From assembly GCA_965644295.1 (NCBI GenBank), contig CBFFRP010000437.1, forward strand, positions 1-64,000: 64,000 nt of DNA, in the 5' to 3' direction. The number at the start of each line of letters is the position of its first letter. The stretch's first letter is position 1. The stretch is from Paraphysomonas bandaiensis. Its lineage: Eukaryota > Chrysophyceae. The position numbers and the translations under genes are program-made. Below, one piece after another: positions 33,870 to 44,560 of the stretch. The notes beneath the pieces were generated by a model. That model worked only from the letters and a program-made list of their open reading frames with translations. It was not told where the DNA came from and made no database searches.

Positions 33870-34293
33870 GTAACAACCTCTGTGATTAATGCCTATTGTT
33901 AAAAAGTGTACGTCACTTTCGAATACCACAGTGTGGTCTAAATGAAAGTTGCGAAAATTAGAAAATGCAGAATAATGTCATTAGATATTTTAGTATGATG
34001 ATATACATTGGACAGCAGAAGAGGTTGTACGAGATACGTTGATAACGTATTCTTAAGGCGTGAAATGTTAATAAGTATGAATAATGAAAATGCTTTTGGA
34101 TACATAGCAAATTCACGATATATTTTTTATACACTATGACACAATGATGTTAGATACTATTTTATCACTGAAGTTTACCTTGCTCAACACGTAAACCTTT
34201 AACTTGCTTCTTGTTGCGCACAACGTACTTTCTTTCATGAAAAAAGAATCAAAATCATTAATATCAATACTACTTCTAAACATATATATTCAT
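33870..34293. other. Short AT-rich intergenic region
   Basis: The 3' flank of subtilisin 1 up to the left end of the fold-back element. No gene seen. Confidence 0.35.
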
Positions 34294-34439
34294 CCGGGCC
34301 AGTCAACAATATAATATATATATTGCCAGCAAAAAATAAAAAATAATAATAACATTTCAAGACCAATATAAATTAATAGTAACTAGTTAGTAGAGGTTAC
34401 GAGGTTACAACATTACGATGAAAATCCAATAACAATGCA

Positions 34440-34545
34440 CCAACTAGTACTCTAAGTGTTCCAACTCGTTGTCGCTGTCGTCCTCATCGGACGGTCCATC
34501 ATCGATGACCTGTTGCACTGTCTTTGCGGTTTACAAGTAGTGCTT
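34440..34545 (-). pseudogene. Mirror copy of the C-terminal coding end of the 36354 frame
   Basis: The minus strand reads TVQQVIDDGPSDEDDSDNEL then EHLEY, close to the last 35 residues of the frame at 36354-36647 (TVQQVIDYGLSDYKNEDDSD then EELEHF). The rest of the gene is absent. The fragment sits in the left inverted arm of the fold-back element, so it was probably copied with the arm and is not an independent gene. Confidence 0.65.
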
Positions 34546-34674
34546 GTTTGATTTGCTTCGTTGAATAGCAAACACCAAACTGATAGGGTTTGTTGTCTCC
34601 TTTTGCTTAATACTAATAACTACTACACAAAACAGAATAGCTTTTAAAACATTATTTTTTCTACATATAAGTAC

Positions 34675-35100
34675 TGTGGGATAAGTACCGGAGGTATTTC
34701 TCCGGGAAACTAACATCATGAGCCACATATATGTAGTCAACAGATAATACTCTGCCCACTCATATATAATAGTCAAATGCTTGTGTGGTACAAGGGACAC
34801 TAACAAGTGTCACTTGTGTAGAAGTCTTTGAGCGTTGACAAATAAACACAGGCATCTGGAGTTGTGGGATGCCTACTGAAGTCAAGCATCCGGATTAGTT
34901 CACCTTGAGGACAGTGAGCGAAAGTGGTTGCACCTTGTTGGTGCTTGCGGTGACGCACAAGTAGCTTTCTTCGTAGCGCCAAAAATATAGTAGGATATAT
35001 ATCAAAGTTAAGCTCTAGTTAGTAAATTACTTTTTGCTACATTAGTTTTCTGACTCTTATACGCCTATATTGGTAATAATCAGACATTCACAACTATGAT
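34675..35100 (+). mobile_element. SINE-like repeat, copy D (forward), nested in the fold-back element
   Basis: It begins near GGGATAAGTACCGGAGG, lacks the first part of the family, and proceeds through GTAGAAGTCTTTGAG, GCATCCGG, TTGCACCTTGTTGGTGCTTG and GTAGCGCC to a tail TAATAATCAGACATTCACAAC. Because it interrupts the 34294-36844 element, it inserted after that element was in place. Confidence 0.8.
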
Positions 35101-35129
35101 GATAGTATTATAGTACAATATATATTACG

Positions 35130-35365
35130 AAGTGCTATCTATACTTACAAGAGCGATAATCAACTAAACTTCTGGTACGTTTACCAGTAATAATAGAAGC
35201 AGAATGAACTGTACCTGCGTCTACCCACTCCTTAGTGGCTGGGTTTTCCTGGATATAAAAATCCACCTCGGAATATTGTCTCTTCTACTGGAGGGGATAT
35301 ATATTATGAGGCTTATCCTGGCGGGCTACATTAAATATTAGGTACAGTACACAAACAAGCATATA
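35130..35365 (-). pseudogene. Coding relic of an unidentified element protein
   Basis: On the minus strand a frame reads QYSEVDFYIQENPATKEWVD then AGTVHSASIITGKRTRSLVD. The same stretch recurs, with a stop and frame damage, at about 61260-61500 (QYSEVVFYLE, KEWWVDVDAVDSASS). Conservation of the protein sense between two decayed copies shows that it was once coding. Family unknown; probably an exon of a transposon-encoded protein. Upstream on the same strand, about 35331-35560, further short frames (TTHHRLSDDYGIV-like) may belong to it. Confidence 0.45.
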
Positions 35366-35879
35366 TATAAAGTATACCAGATGCAAGCGAAAGTATTTGG
35401 AGCACATCCTCCCTACAAGTGGCGCCACATCTCATCATCATCATTGACAACATGGACAATACCACGCATCCTAGAGTGACAATACCATAATCATCAGACA
35501 GACGATGATGAGTCCACCTCTTGTTGACCTGATTGTACAGATATAAACATGGCATAATAATATAATATATTTACAACACAACAACATACCAGATTGATAC
35601 TTCTGAGGCATTGACGATTATATCACCACAATCCCATCCCTCCTCCCTCCTCCTGGCATCAAGCCTCGCCTTCTTTGCACGTGCTTCTTTTCTTTCAACA
35701 TTCGTCTTCTTCCTCACTGCACGCTGCTCTTCTCTGCCGGGGTATACATTGGGCAGGACTCCGACCATATCGGTGGGTGTAGAACCATCACAGTTCCGGA
35801 AGACAATACATATGTCGAATAATATGGAAGTCGAAAAGAACTTTCTTATAGTGTTGGATTGCAATAATATAGATATTGC

Positions 35880-36290
35880 AATTATATATTCTTGCTTGCT
35901 ACAAAAAATATATAATATATATATTATTGTATTGATTATTATTTTAGCAAAATTTGGCCTCTCGCAATATATTGCAATATTATATTGATAATAAAATATA
36001 TTATATTGCTGATATTATATATGCTAATGTGTCTTAGAAAATATACTTGATTAATCATAAACGACTCTTCATAATCACATAACTCATCTATACTATTCTA
36101 ACATCGAACAATTATAATAACAACCTGCAACGAAGAACACAATTCATGTTCAATATTACAAATCGTACTGTCTGTCTCTCTGTCAAGCTATTCATCTAAT
36201 AGTAAACTCCAAACTGCTTAAATTGATGCTGTCATCCTCACAGATATATATGTTTTTCTTATAACCTGTAATGGAATGTCAGTCTAAACT
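35880..36290 (+). repeat. About 400-bp repeat module shared with 42205-42565
   Basis: From the TTTTAGCAAA(A/G)T(T/G)TGGCCTC block through GTGTCTTAGAAAATATACTTG and CCTGCAACGAAGAACACAA to CTTATAACCTGTAAT(G/A)GAATG, this stretch matches 42205-42565 in the same orientation at about 85-90 percent by eye. Both copies lie inside elements bounded by CAGGGCCAGTC ends, so they are homologous parts of one transposon family. Confidence 0.75.
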
Positions 36291-36353
36291 ATTCGATTAG
36301 GGATAGGGTTAGGGCCATCGAAGAGGCTAATGTAATAAACACTGCTGCTGCAT

Positions 36354-36647
36354 TTGAAAGCCACAGAGCTACTAAGAAGTTACAGCTACAGCTTGACACC
36401 CACCAGTATGATCGACCAAGTATGTATTCAGTACAACAAACGTTGTGGAGCGTTTGTTCAGCAGAACCAAGGTTATTATGACACACTTGCGACAAGGAAT
36501 GACCCCATGACGCCTCGAACTGCTGCTGTTAATTTGCTGCAACAAGCACTTTTGGACCGCAAAAAGACAGTGCAACAGGTCATCGATTATGGACTGTCCG
36601 ATTATAAGAATGAGGACGACAGTGACGAAGAGTTGGAACACTTTTAG
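36354..36647 (+). CDS. Small acidic-tailed protein frame inside the fold-back element
   Basis: The 97-codon frame reads KRCGAFVQQNQGYYDTLA, then RNDPMTPRTAAVNLLQQALL and DRKKTVQQVIDYGLSDYKNE, ending in DDSDEELEHF. Upstream, a different frame (AIEEANVINTAAAFESHRAT, about 36315-36430) also looks coding, so the true gene is probably larger and either spliced or frameshifted near 36430. Its 3' end is duplicated in inverted form at 34440-34545. The family is not recognised; it is most likely an accessory protein of the surrounding transposon. Confidence 0.4.
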   Translation: MKATELLRSYSYSLTPTSMIDQVCIQYNKRCGAFVQQNQGYYDTLATRNDPMTPRTAAVNLLQQALLDRKKTVQQVIDYGLSDYKNEDDSDEELEHF

Positions 36648-36844
36648 AGTACTAGTTGCTGCATTGTTATTGGATTTTCATCGTTATGTTGTAACCTCTA
36701 CTAACTAGTTACTACCCATCGATCTCATTTCTTCTTCTTAGCGCCCAATATATATCAATATATTGCAATATATTACAACATATATAATAATTATAATTAT
36801 TATTATTATTATTGCTTGCCATATATTGTTGACGACTGGCCCTG

Positions 36845-37162
36845 ATCATATGAGCCTCCTTTCTAGCTTTTACACTTCACACATTGTTTATCACTGCCCT
36901 ATGGTTTTCAAAACACAAACTACCATTTCAAGATTCCTATATCACAAGTGTAAGTATAAAGTTCAGCTGTTTAATTTACTCCAACCATCTAATGTCAGTT
37001 TCGAATACTTTCAATTTAAAAGTTGATTAGATAGTTATGATATATGATTTGTCTCAAGATCTGTTGTACTACTTTCCCACAGTTACCTTCCAAGCTCTAA
37101 TTATATAATTACTAAATTGTTTTATAATAACATCTATGCGCCTTAGCAGCAACATTCGTAAT
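36845..37162. other. Intergenic between fold-back element and subtilisin 2
   Basis: AT-rich 3' flank of subtilisin 2. No gene seen. Confidence 0.35.
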
Positions 37163-39950
37163 TTACATTCTAGATATGCGCTCGAGGTCTTCCTGTGTTA
37201 ATTCCCTTCCTTCCACGCCATCGAATGTCCCTCGCTGTTGAGGCCTCGAAGTTCGTCGCCTTCTCTGCTGTGTTTCGTCATGAAAGTCCTGTGGAGCCAG
37301 TCGAAATTCTTCTTCGTCAGCTTTTGGTTTATTACTGATTGTAATGACCGTCAAAAGAATTCCCATTACAAGCAACGCAACGGATAGGACAATAATAACA
37401 TCTCTGACATCCTTGCCAATTCCAGTTGACGAGGAATTATGCGTGCTATCTGATGTCTTATTCACTTGTGCTTCCACCACTTCACCTGATATGACTGATA
37501 CATGCGTGAAACTAGCATAACATAACAGAGCACTTACCGATAGCATACGGCTGACTACTACTTAAAGAGGTTGCGCTAACCTCAACGACATATGTAGTAT
37601 TAGGAAGAGGAGAGTCAATAACAACCATCTCGACATTATTGATATCAGAGTCGTCGTTGTTAAGCGGAAAGAGTGTTTCTGTTGGGCTGTAGACCCTCAA
37701 TGTGAGGTCGTTAACGAGGATCACAGAAGCACCCACTGTACCAATCTCATCAGTATACGCCAGTGTGACTCGGACGGTTGGCTGGGTAGCTTCAAGACCA
37801 GTCGAAAACGTATACGTATCTACCTGCCCGGCGGAATCTATAGACACATACAGCGGACTGGATGGATCAGACGCTCCACGGACAAAGAGAGTGATTGGAT
37901 CAGAAGAAGAGACTCCGAAATTTAGGACAGTGCTGAGCCTGATCTTTCCATAGCCCTAAAGAGAAGGTGAGTTCTAGTACACCACGACGGAAATACAGTA
38001 CCTGCACATTAGAGGGGTATCCCCCGGTGGACAGCTGGTAAGCACCACTGCTGTCAGTGAATGTGGAAGACTCCATACTCTGACCAGACTGTATTAGCAT
38101 AGCCTTGATAAGGGCTCCAGACGGGGAGAAAGCATCTCCGGTATTGCGGCTGCCGGACGGATACCATCCATCCCCAAAGTACTGCTGTACCAAAATTGCG
38201 GAACCTGCTGCGGTGGGTGTTGCCATCGAAGTGCCCTTCAATGCGGCTACCTCACAGTGCTCTGGGTCTGCACCAGCTATCGCCTTCGCTGCATTGGTAA
38301 ACCACCCTGTGTCAATGAAAGAAAATAAGCCCGCCCAAATCATATAGGCAGTCCTTCTTACCTGGCGCCGCAAGGTCGGGCTTCAACCTGCCGTCTTGTG
38401 TAGGTCCCTGAGACGAGAAACCAGCCATAAAGTCAGCCCCGTAGAAGTCTTTGTCAACGTCCGGACCCGCAATTGCCTTCCAGCTGTTGTGCGAGTTCAT
38501 GCTGGCCCCAACGCATATGCCATTCTTATTCGTGGCAGGAGATCCCACAGTGTTTGCTCCATTATCGCCACTATTGCCACCTGCAAACAGTACTGCACAC
38601 AATTTGAAACTAAATCTTTGTCAATCTCATACTCATACCTAGAGCATCCATATTAACCCGCATGAAGCTATCGACTGCACGAGCATCTGTTGTGTACCGA
38701 TTCGCAGTAGAGCTAGTAGATCCCCATGAGTGCGATGACACTTTAGCGCCAACATCATATAGCTTCTTCAACAGCCCATCGTTCAAATCAGAGGGAGTTG
38801 AAAGAGACTGTTAACATAATAAACTCATAAAAAGTGAGCATTCAATCACATACCCCGCTGATAGTTTCCCCAATGTCGAAGAAGGCAATCTTAGCATCCA
38901 CAGCATTTCCATCATATGCACTGTAGTCTCCATAGGGAATGCTGGATTTCCCAGCTGCTGATGAGGAAACGTGTGTACCATGTCCTTCTGAATCATCCGT
39001 ATTATCAACAAACGTATTATAATATACAACTTTTCTGTGATTGTAGTTAATGACGTCGTAAGGAGGAGCCACGGTGGGGTCATAAAATTGGCAATGATTC
39101 ATATCGATACCAGTGTCGGATACGCCCACAATGTAACCTGTCCCAGATATATTAATACTGAAAAGTGGTGTGTAGTCATCATCTCCAGTCTGGCAGAGCC
39201 CAGCGGCCCATCTATTGCTTGTTGTGAAGGGCAAGCGTTGTTCGATCCAGAGTACTTGTGGCAACTTCGATACCCGTCGAAGCGCTTCCACAATGGATCC
39301 ACATGATACCACTACAGAAGCAATACTCTCTTTCTGCGATCGCAAATGTGAAACGTCAACAGCCATGTCAATACCTGACGCAGTAGTTTTCAGAGCGTCC
39401 ATCACGACTTCCAATTCGTCCAGTGACACTGGCGCGATTGTGACAAGCAGCGTCACTGTCTCCCCAGAACAGGACGTTAAGAGCGAATGCGTGTCTCTCT
39501 CAATCTTAAGAGCTGGTAACATTGGAACAACATCAACGACAATGTCTCCATATTTTGATTTAATTTTCTTAATGGTGCCAGTGGTTGCTAGGATCTGCGC
39601 ATATTCCGGAGAAATGATGCTGTGTCCGGTAACGTCATCAGCGGACTTCAATATGCTGTGACATCGAATACCACATTTCTTAACAAATTGAACAACAAAA
39701 GGATGTTTGGAAGAGTGATGCTTGTAGTCATCCCGAGAAATGAGGTCCATATATTTATCGTGTGCTACTGATATATCAACATCTCCTGCAAAATGAAATC
39801 TGAAATAATGTCACCCTAATTACATCAAACGAATCGTGTGTGAACTGTATACCTTGCATCGTTCTGAAATATCGAATTCCACTGAGAGAGTTGTCTGATG
39901 GCAAATATATGGGTAAGTAATAAGCAGTAAACCAGAGCAGATAGCGACAT
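37163..39950 (-). CDS. Subtilisin-like serine protease 2, type I membrane protein (832 aa, 7 exons)
   Basis: Exons on the minus strand: 39950-39853, 39799-38854, 38807-38639, 38592-38362, 38306-38002, 37955-37538, 37494-37163; total 833 codons including stop. A signal peptide (MSLSALVYCLLLTHIFA) is encoded by the short first exon. The S8 domain carries Asp in VGVSDTGID, His in EGHGTHVSS, Asn in LFAGGNSG and Ser in KGTSMATP, so the enzyme should be active. A beta-rich domain with NDLTLRVYSP follows. A transmembrane helix (VIIVLSVALLVMGILLTVI) precedes a cytoplasmic tail of about 60 residues with an RRRR cluster. It is a paralogue of subtilisin 1 in convergent orientation, but lacks the GDGW region and has a membrane span in place of a GPI-like signal. 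The acceptor at 39799 is the only one avoiding a stop. Confidence 0.93.
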
Positions 39951-40870
39951 CTCTCAGGAAAATAAATGGAGGTACTAAGGGGCTTTGGATGGGTCTTAAA
40001 TGAAATTGTTATGCACAGTATGGGTCATATAATATAGTGGTCAGAGTATAACACTGACTGGCTGACCTCGACCTTACAAGCTTATAAGTATATACTTCGT
40101 AATAAATTTAATGCTTTAAAATAATAATGGATGTAATTGGATATAAAGTACGTATTCTCAGGGAAACAGAGCGGCAAAACCCCAAATTATTATTGAGTAA
40201 TACAGCAGTTCAACACAATTTCGGTATCAAAAAAACTCCACTTTTGGGTTTAACTGGAGGTTTATGAAATTTTTGGCTGGACGAGAAGAATATTATTCGA
40301 CGATTCGGAGGGTCGTATACCATGGTATACCCTATATCTAGATATCAGATATATGTATACATATATTCTTTTTTTTATAAATATACGACGTACAATACAC
40401 ATCTACACATACGTTTAAAGTTGAACTGAAAACACACAATACAAAATCTCAACAACTAAACAGACAGTTCGAGTACTTAGTAACCGCAGCTCTCTTCCGC
40501 TTTCCTACAATCACATTCTTTGACTCTACATTTCCACCTTCCCATTCAATAATTGAGGGCAATAAATGGCCATCGTCCTTAATGTCAAGTTCTAATTCTA
40601 ATACTATGTCCTTATTATACTATATAGTAAATAATTGCAATTTGATTGCAACTTTCCAGCGAGCAATTAAAAATTGCAATTATTACGTATATTATCATAA
40701 GTCTGTGGCGCGACCAAACCTGAAGGTCAAATGGGGGCCACCTGCTGGTCAAATAACTACTATTTTGCTACTATTGAGAAAGTTAATGATAATAACGAAG
40801 AGGCTGCAATATAGAGACTTGGCAATGCCGGGTGTCATGTAGGAAAAGGTGTTTCGAAGCGAAAGAAGGG
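39951..40870. other. Intergenic, no gene seen
   Basis: Presumed promoter of subtilisin 2 followed by AT-rich sequence. A small open frame at 40582-40842 has background-like composition. Confidence 0.35.
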
Positions 40871-41056
40871 TTATGTGGGTAGAGCAACCTGTCGCAGCAT
40901 GCCATCACACATGATGGACGAAAAGATAAAGTTTTGGCTGCCTAGCGAGGTGGTGGTGCGGTTGATAAATATGTCGAGCGCAAGTATTACCTCAAGCTCG
41001 ACCTCCGCGACGTTCGGATATTGTTTGAGGAATTCACCATAAGGCACCCGAACCAT
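40871..41056 (-). other. GC-richer open frame of unknown nature (61 codons)
   Basis: The frame reads VRVPYGEFLKQYPNVAEVEL then EVILALDIFINRTTTSLGSQ and is visibly richer in GC than its flanks. At its upstream side the 14-mer ATAAGGCACCCGAA is repeated in tandem at about 41040-41060. It may be a fragment of a captured or foreign gene. No domain recognised. Confidence 0.25.
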
Positions 41057-41099
41057 AAGGCACCCGATTATCGAGCGTCACCTGGGCGACAATAATGTT

Positions 41100-41165
41100 G
41101 TTGGATATCCGAGTTAATCACTGACTCTTAAAAGCCTATATTGCTAATAATAAGACATTCACTAC
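41100..41165 (+). mobile_element. SINE-like repeat, tail fragment
   Basis: CTGACTCTTAAAAGCC followed by TATTGCTAATAATAAGACATTC matches the extreme 3' tail of copies A and D. Only the last 60-65 bp of the family are present, the expected product of very early termination of reverse transcription. Confidence 0.6.
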
Positions 41166-41421
41166 TACTATCTACCTATAGATAGATGCTAACGCACATT
41201 GCCATCTATATAGCTATATAGTACGTGCAGGTGCTAGCGCACATTATCTAAGTAAGGTACCGGACAGATATAGCCTATCTACCTAATAGTACCACTCAGA
41301 TAAAGACTGTGCCTGTCTTGTCACCGCATGGTTATTTCCAGCGGTACATAGTACGGCTTCAGCCTTTAGACAGTACAACGATAAACTATATTGACTATCA
41401 GTGTATACTTGCGTATTGTAT

Positions 41422-41950
41422 GAGGAATGCCATATATATTGAAAGTCTTATTATTAGCAATAGGCATTAAAAACCTGCCCCAACTTAGTAGCTAGATGAA
41501 TGCTAGACAAACTAGCTAGACCTCAACCTGTAACTAATCAGTACACACTTTTTTATCCTACTATTTAACGCTACGGAAGCTGCTTGTGCGTCGCCGCAAG
41601 CACCAAGGTCGACCACTTCCGCTCTGAGTTCTCAAGGTGAACATCCCGGATGCTTGACTTCAGCAGGCAGCCCAGTACCCCGGTTACCCTTCAGGTGGCC
41701 CTGTCCCGGATGCCCTTGAGGTGGGCCCATTCCCGGATGCCTGTTTATTTGTCAGGACCCAAAGACGTCTACACAAGTGACACTTATTGGTGTTACCACA
41801 CAAGCATTCGGCCATGAGTGGGCAGAAGAATATCTGCTGACTATGTTTGCGGCTCATGTTAGTTTCTAAGAGAGAATCTCTCCGGTACTTATACCCCAGA
41901 ACACCACGAAAAGGTGCGAGTCCGACTTTGTTGAGGGGAGGAATGCCATA
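41422..41950 (-). mobile_element. SINE-like repeat, copy E (reverse), full length with 13-bp target duplication
   Basis: The body is 41435-41937, flanked by identical direct repeats GAGGAATGCCATA at 41422-41434 and 41938-41950. It is closely similar to copy B and about 40 bp longer, because a segment ending in CCCGGATGCC is duplicated near 41690-41740. Near-identity to copy B and intact target duplications suggest recent activity. Confidence 0.88.
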
Positions 41951-42204
41951 ATAAACGAAACAGCGAAATAAAATGAGTAATCTGATACTGTATTTCCTGA
42001 GAGTCTACTGCTTATATATATTATACTCCATAACAACATCCTAATATAAGAATACCTTATTATTATAACAACATGATAACGCAGGGCCAGTCAAAATATA
42101 ATGGACAGCTCAAAATATGGTGTAACACGCGATTTAAATCGAGCAACACCCAGCGAAAGCCACGGGTCCTCCGCTTACCCTTCCCACACTCTATATATAC
42201 ATAT

Positions 42205-42565
42205 TGCAATTAATTATTTTTGCTTGTGATGCAATAATATATTATTATTTTAGCAAAGTGTGGCCTCGTAATAATATATTGCAATATATATATTGATATA
42301 TATATATACTTGCTCATGCTACTGTGTCTTAGAAAATATACTTGATTAATCATAAACGACTCTTCACAATAATCACATAACTCATCTACTATTCAAACAT
42401 CATAATAATACCTACCTGCAACGAAGAACACAAGTCATGTTCAATATTACAAATCGTACTGTCAAGCTATTCACCTAATATAATAAACTCCAAACTGAGT
42501 TTAAATTGATGCTGTCATCCTCATACAAATATGTTTTTCTTATAACCTGTAATAGAATGCCAGTC
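42205..42565 (+). repeat. Repeat module shared with 35880-36290
   Basis: Second copy of the module described at 35880, in the same orientation, with small indels (for example the CTGTCTCTCTGT stretch is shortened). Confidence 0.75.
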
Positions 42566-42769
42566 CAAACAGTCAGTAATCAAGTGCCAGTAAAATGATC
42601 ATCATATCTGCCCAAACTATAATAATAATACTAAACTATTACTGTACAGTATATACGGTTCCAAACTATTCGGGCATCATCTCTTCTTTCGTATAATATA
42701 ATATATATGTGCAATATGTATGTACAAAAATATCAGTTGAGTGTGGCACTTACAGTAGTACTATATGGG

Positions 42770-42880
42770 TAACCGGGGTATTGGGCTGCCTGCTGAAGAT
42801 AAGCATCCGGGATGTTCAAAAAATCTGAAGTCAGCAGATGTCAGGTATATCAACATTCTGCTTGCTCAGTGCGTTTACTT
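42770..42880 (+). mobile_element. SINE-like repeat, internal fragment
   Basis: Matches the family core: GGTATTGGGCTGCCTGCTGAAG, GCATCCGGGATGTTC and AAGTCAGCAGATGTCAGG, then CAGTGCGTTTACTTTGAGTGA as in copy A. Both ends of the family are missing. Confidence 0.65.
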
Positions 42881-42883
42881 TGA

Positions 42884-43275
42884 GTGATTGATGCCGAGTA
42901 TGAGTTCACAGTATTCGGTATCTGTGTGGCCAATGACCGAGAATATGCGTCAAACTTTCCTCATGGATGCATGATTGCAATAATGGCAATGTGATTAGAC
43001 CTGTCATGTCTTCTCACACGTCTACTGCCTATTCTTGGTTTCTCCTGACCCAGGTCATTGAGATTATATCAAGGCTCTGGCACTGTTCTCCAAGCAGTGT
43101 CAGGTACATTTGCGTGTGCTTTTATGTTATTCTTACTCTCATTTGTACGTTTCATCCGAGCGGAGAACGTGCATGGTTATTTCTACTATATAGTGTAAGT
43201 CAGTCGCGAGAAGAGTGCAAGGTGGATGCATGTGCTGGACGAGTGTACATTTATTTAATGAATGGAAGACATTGA
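42884..43275 (+). other. Possible decayed coding region in the composite element
   Basis: The frame from 42884 reads DAEYEFTVFGICVANDREYA then SNFPHGCMIAIMAM before a stop; another frame stays open from 42967 to 43275. This may be remains of an element gene. No family recognised. Confidence 0.25.
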
Positions 43276-43363
43276 AGTCAGCTTGAATTTGTAACAGATT
43301 TTGGTAGACATCTGTTTCATGCGTCGTGAGACCGTTCGTGACCGTAAGTCGAGGTAATACCAA

Positions 43364-43393
43364 AACCTGGTGAAGCAATTTCACCAGGTTTCA
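43364..43393. other. Perfect hairpin, AACCTGGTGAA stem
   Basis: AAACCTGGTGAA and TTTCACCAGGTTT flank a loop of a few bases, an almost perfect inverted repeat. Similar hairpins built on ACCTGGTCAA occur at 47615-47642 and, degenerate, at about 45935-45965, each downstream of element-encoded frames. It could be a 3'-end RNA structure or a fold-back footprint. Confidence 0.6.
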
Positions 43394-43556
43394 TATTATA
43401 TATATATTATATATATAAGTATTGAGTTATTATTTTACTGTAATTTGTATCTGAGAGGTTAAAGATAAAGTCGCAAGTATAATTGTTATTAGCAGTATTT
43501 ATTGCGTTACAAGTTGGCCCTGCTACTTGTGTTTAGTTTTGTAATATATCATATTC

Positions 43557-44037
43557 TCATAAAATATAGCTATATCTGCCTCGCTTGAGCCTGATTTTGG
43601 ATACATTGCATACGCATAATATATATATATATATATAGCTATCTTCACCACTACTACTTACAGTAGTATTAGTACCTATGCTCGGAAACGACGCGGCAAC
43701 AGCCGCTGGGGGCACATTACTAGTAGGTGGATAATCATAAGCAGTTGGAGGATCATCCGCAGGTAGTAGTGGATCATCATTATTTCTTCTCATAAAACGA
43801 TCACGTAGTTCTGCTAGACCGGACATCAATTCCTGACGAAGTTCAGCAACAGTGGGAGGTATCAGATCTGCTTTCTGCTGGGATTCAACGGCCCCGTCAT
43901 CATCTTTATGAGCAGTATTACTTACCCTGCTCGTGCGCTTTCGTGGTATCTCTTCCTCCGCCTCCGGGTCGTCGTTGGATATTATGTCGCCACGAATGTT
44001 GACGACGACATTCTTCTTCCCGTTGCACTCCTCCTAC
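43557..44037 (-). CDS. Element-encoded hypothetical frame, N-terminus not defined
   Basis: On the minus strand an open frame runs from about 44037 to 43557: NGKKNVVVNIRGDIISNDDP, EAEEEIPRKRTSRVSNTAHK, then LIPPTVAELRQELMSGLAEL and a Pro-rich tail. An acidic-basic charged segment is followed by a short helix (ELRQELMSGLAELRDRFM). The upstream part is present three times in tandem (43905-44560); only the copy nearest this frame keeps the coding sense, while the other two carry small indels. No family recognised. Confidence 0.35.
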
Positions 44038-44560
44038 ACATCATATACATACACTGTTAGTACACAGTGCATAGTAACAACAACACACAACAATAATCAG
44101 AATAATATACCGCATATTATATACGAAATACGACCCCGTCACTATCTTTATAAACAGTATTACTTACCCTGCTCGTGCGCTTTTCGTGGTATCTCTTCCT
44201 CCGCCTCCGGGTCGTCGTGGGATATGTTGCCACGAATGTTGACGACGACATTAATTCTTCTTCCCGTTGCACTTCTCCTACACCATCATAATATATATTA
44301 TATACATACACTGTTAGTACAGTGTATATATAGTAACAACACACAACAATAATCAGAATAATATACCGCATATTATATACAAAATACGACCCCGTCACTA
44401 TCTTTATAAACAGTATTACTTAATACCCTGCTCGTGCGCTTTTCGTGGTAGTATCTCTTCCTCCGCCTCCGGGTCGTCGTTGGATATAATATGTCGCCAC
44501 GAATGTTGACGACGACATTCTTCTTCCCGATGCACTTCTCCCACGGTGGGAGGACCCCGG
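43905..44560. repeat. Tandem repeat of a roughly 245-bp unit, 2.5 copies
   Basis: The unit includes TTACTTACCCTGCTCGTGCGC, CTTCCTCCGCCTCCGGGTCG, ACGAATGTTGACGACGACATT, CACTGTTAGTACA and AATAATCAGAATAATATACCG. Copies start at about 43918, 44160 and 44415, and differ by indels of 1-12 bp. The third copy ends after the GACGACGACATTCTTCTTCC block. Confidence 0.85.

Larger units (their letters stand above)
34294..36844. mobile_element. Fold-back DNA element of the CAGGGCCAGTC family (2.55 kb)
   Basis: The left edge reads CCGGGCCAGTCAACAATATA and the right edge reads GTTGACGACTGGCCCTG, i.e. inverted ends. The similarity extends inward: about 34380-34545 is the reverse complement of about 36555-36710, including the 3' end of an open frame and its untranslated region, so the arms are some 250-300 bp long. 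Inside are a nested SINE-like copy (34675-35100) and two modules that recur elsewhere (35130-35365 and 35880-36290). A matching element with the same ends is at 42082-47733. The flanking 8-mers here do not match, so the target duplication is lost or the ends were rearranged. Confidence 0.65.

Noticed and set aside
36297-36314. TTAGGGATAGGGTTAGGG as an interstitial telomere tract
   Set aside because: Only three units, one of them altered, next to a coding-like frame; too short to support a telomeric origin.
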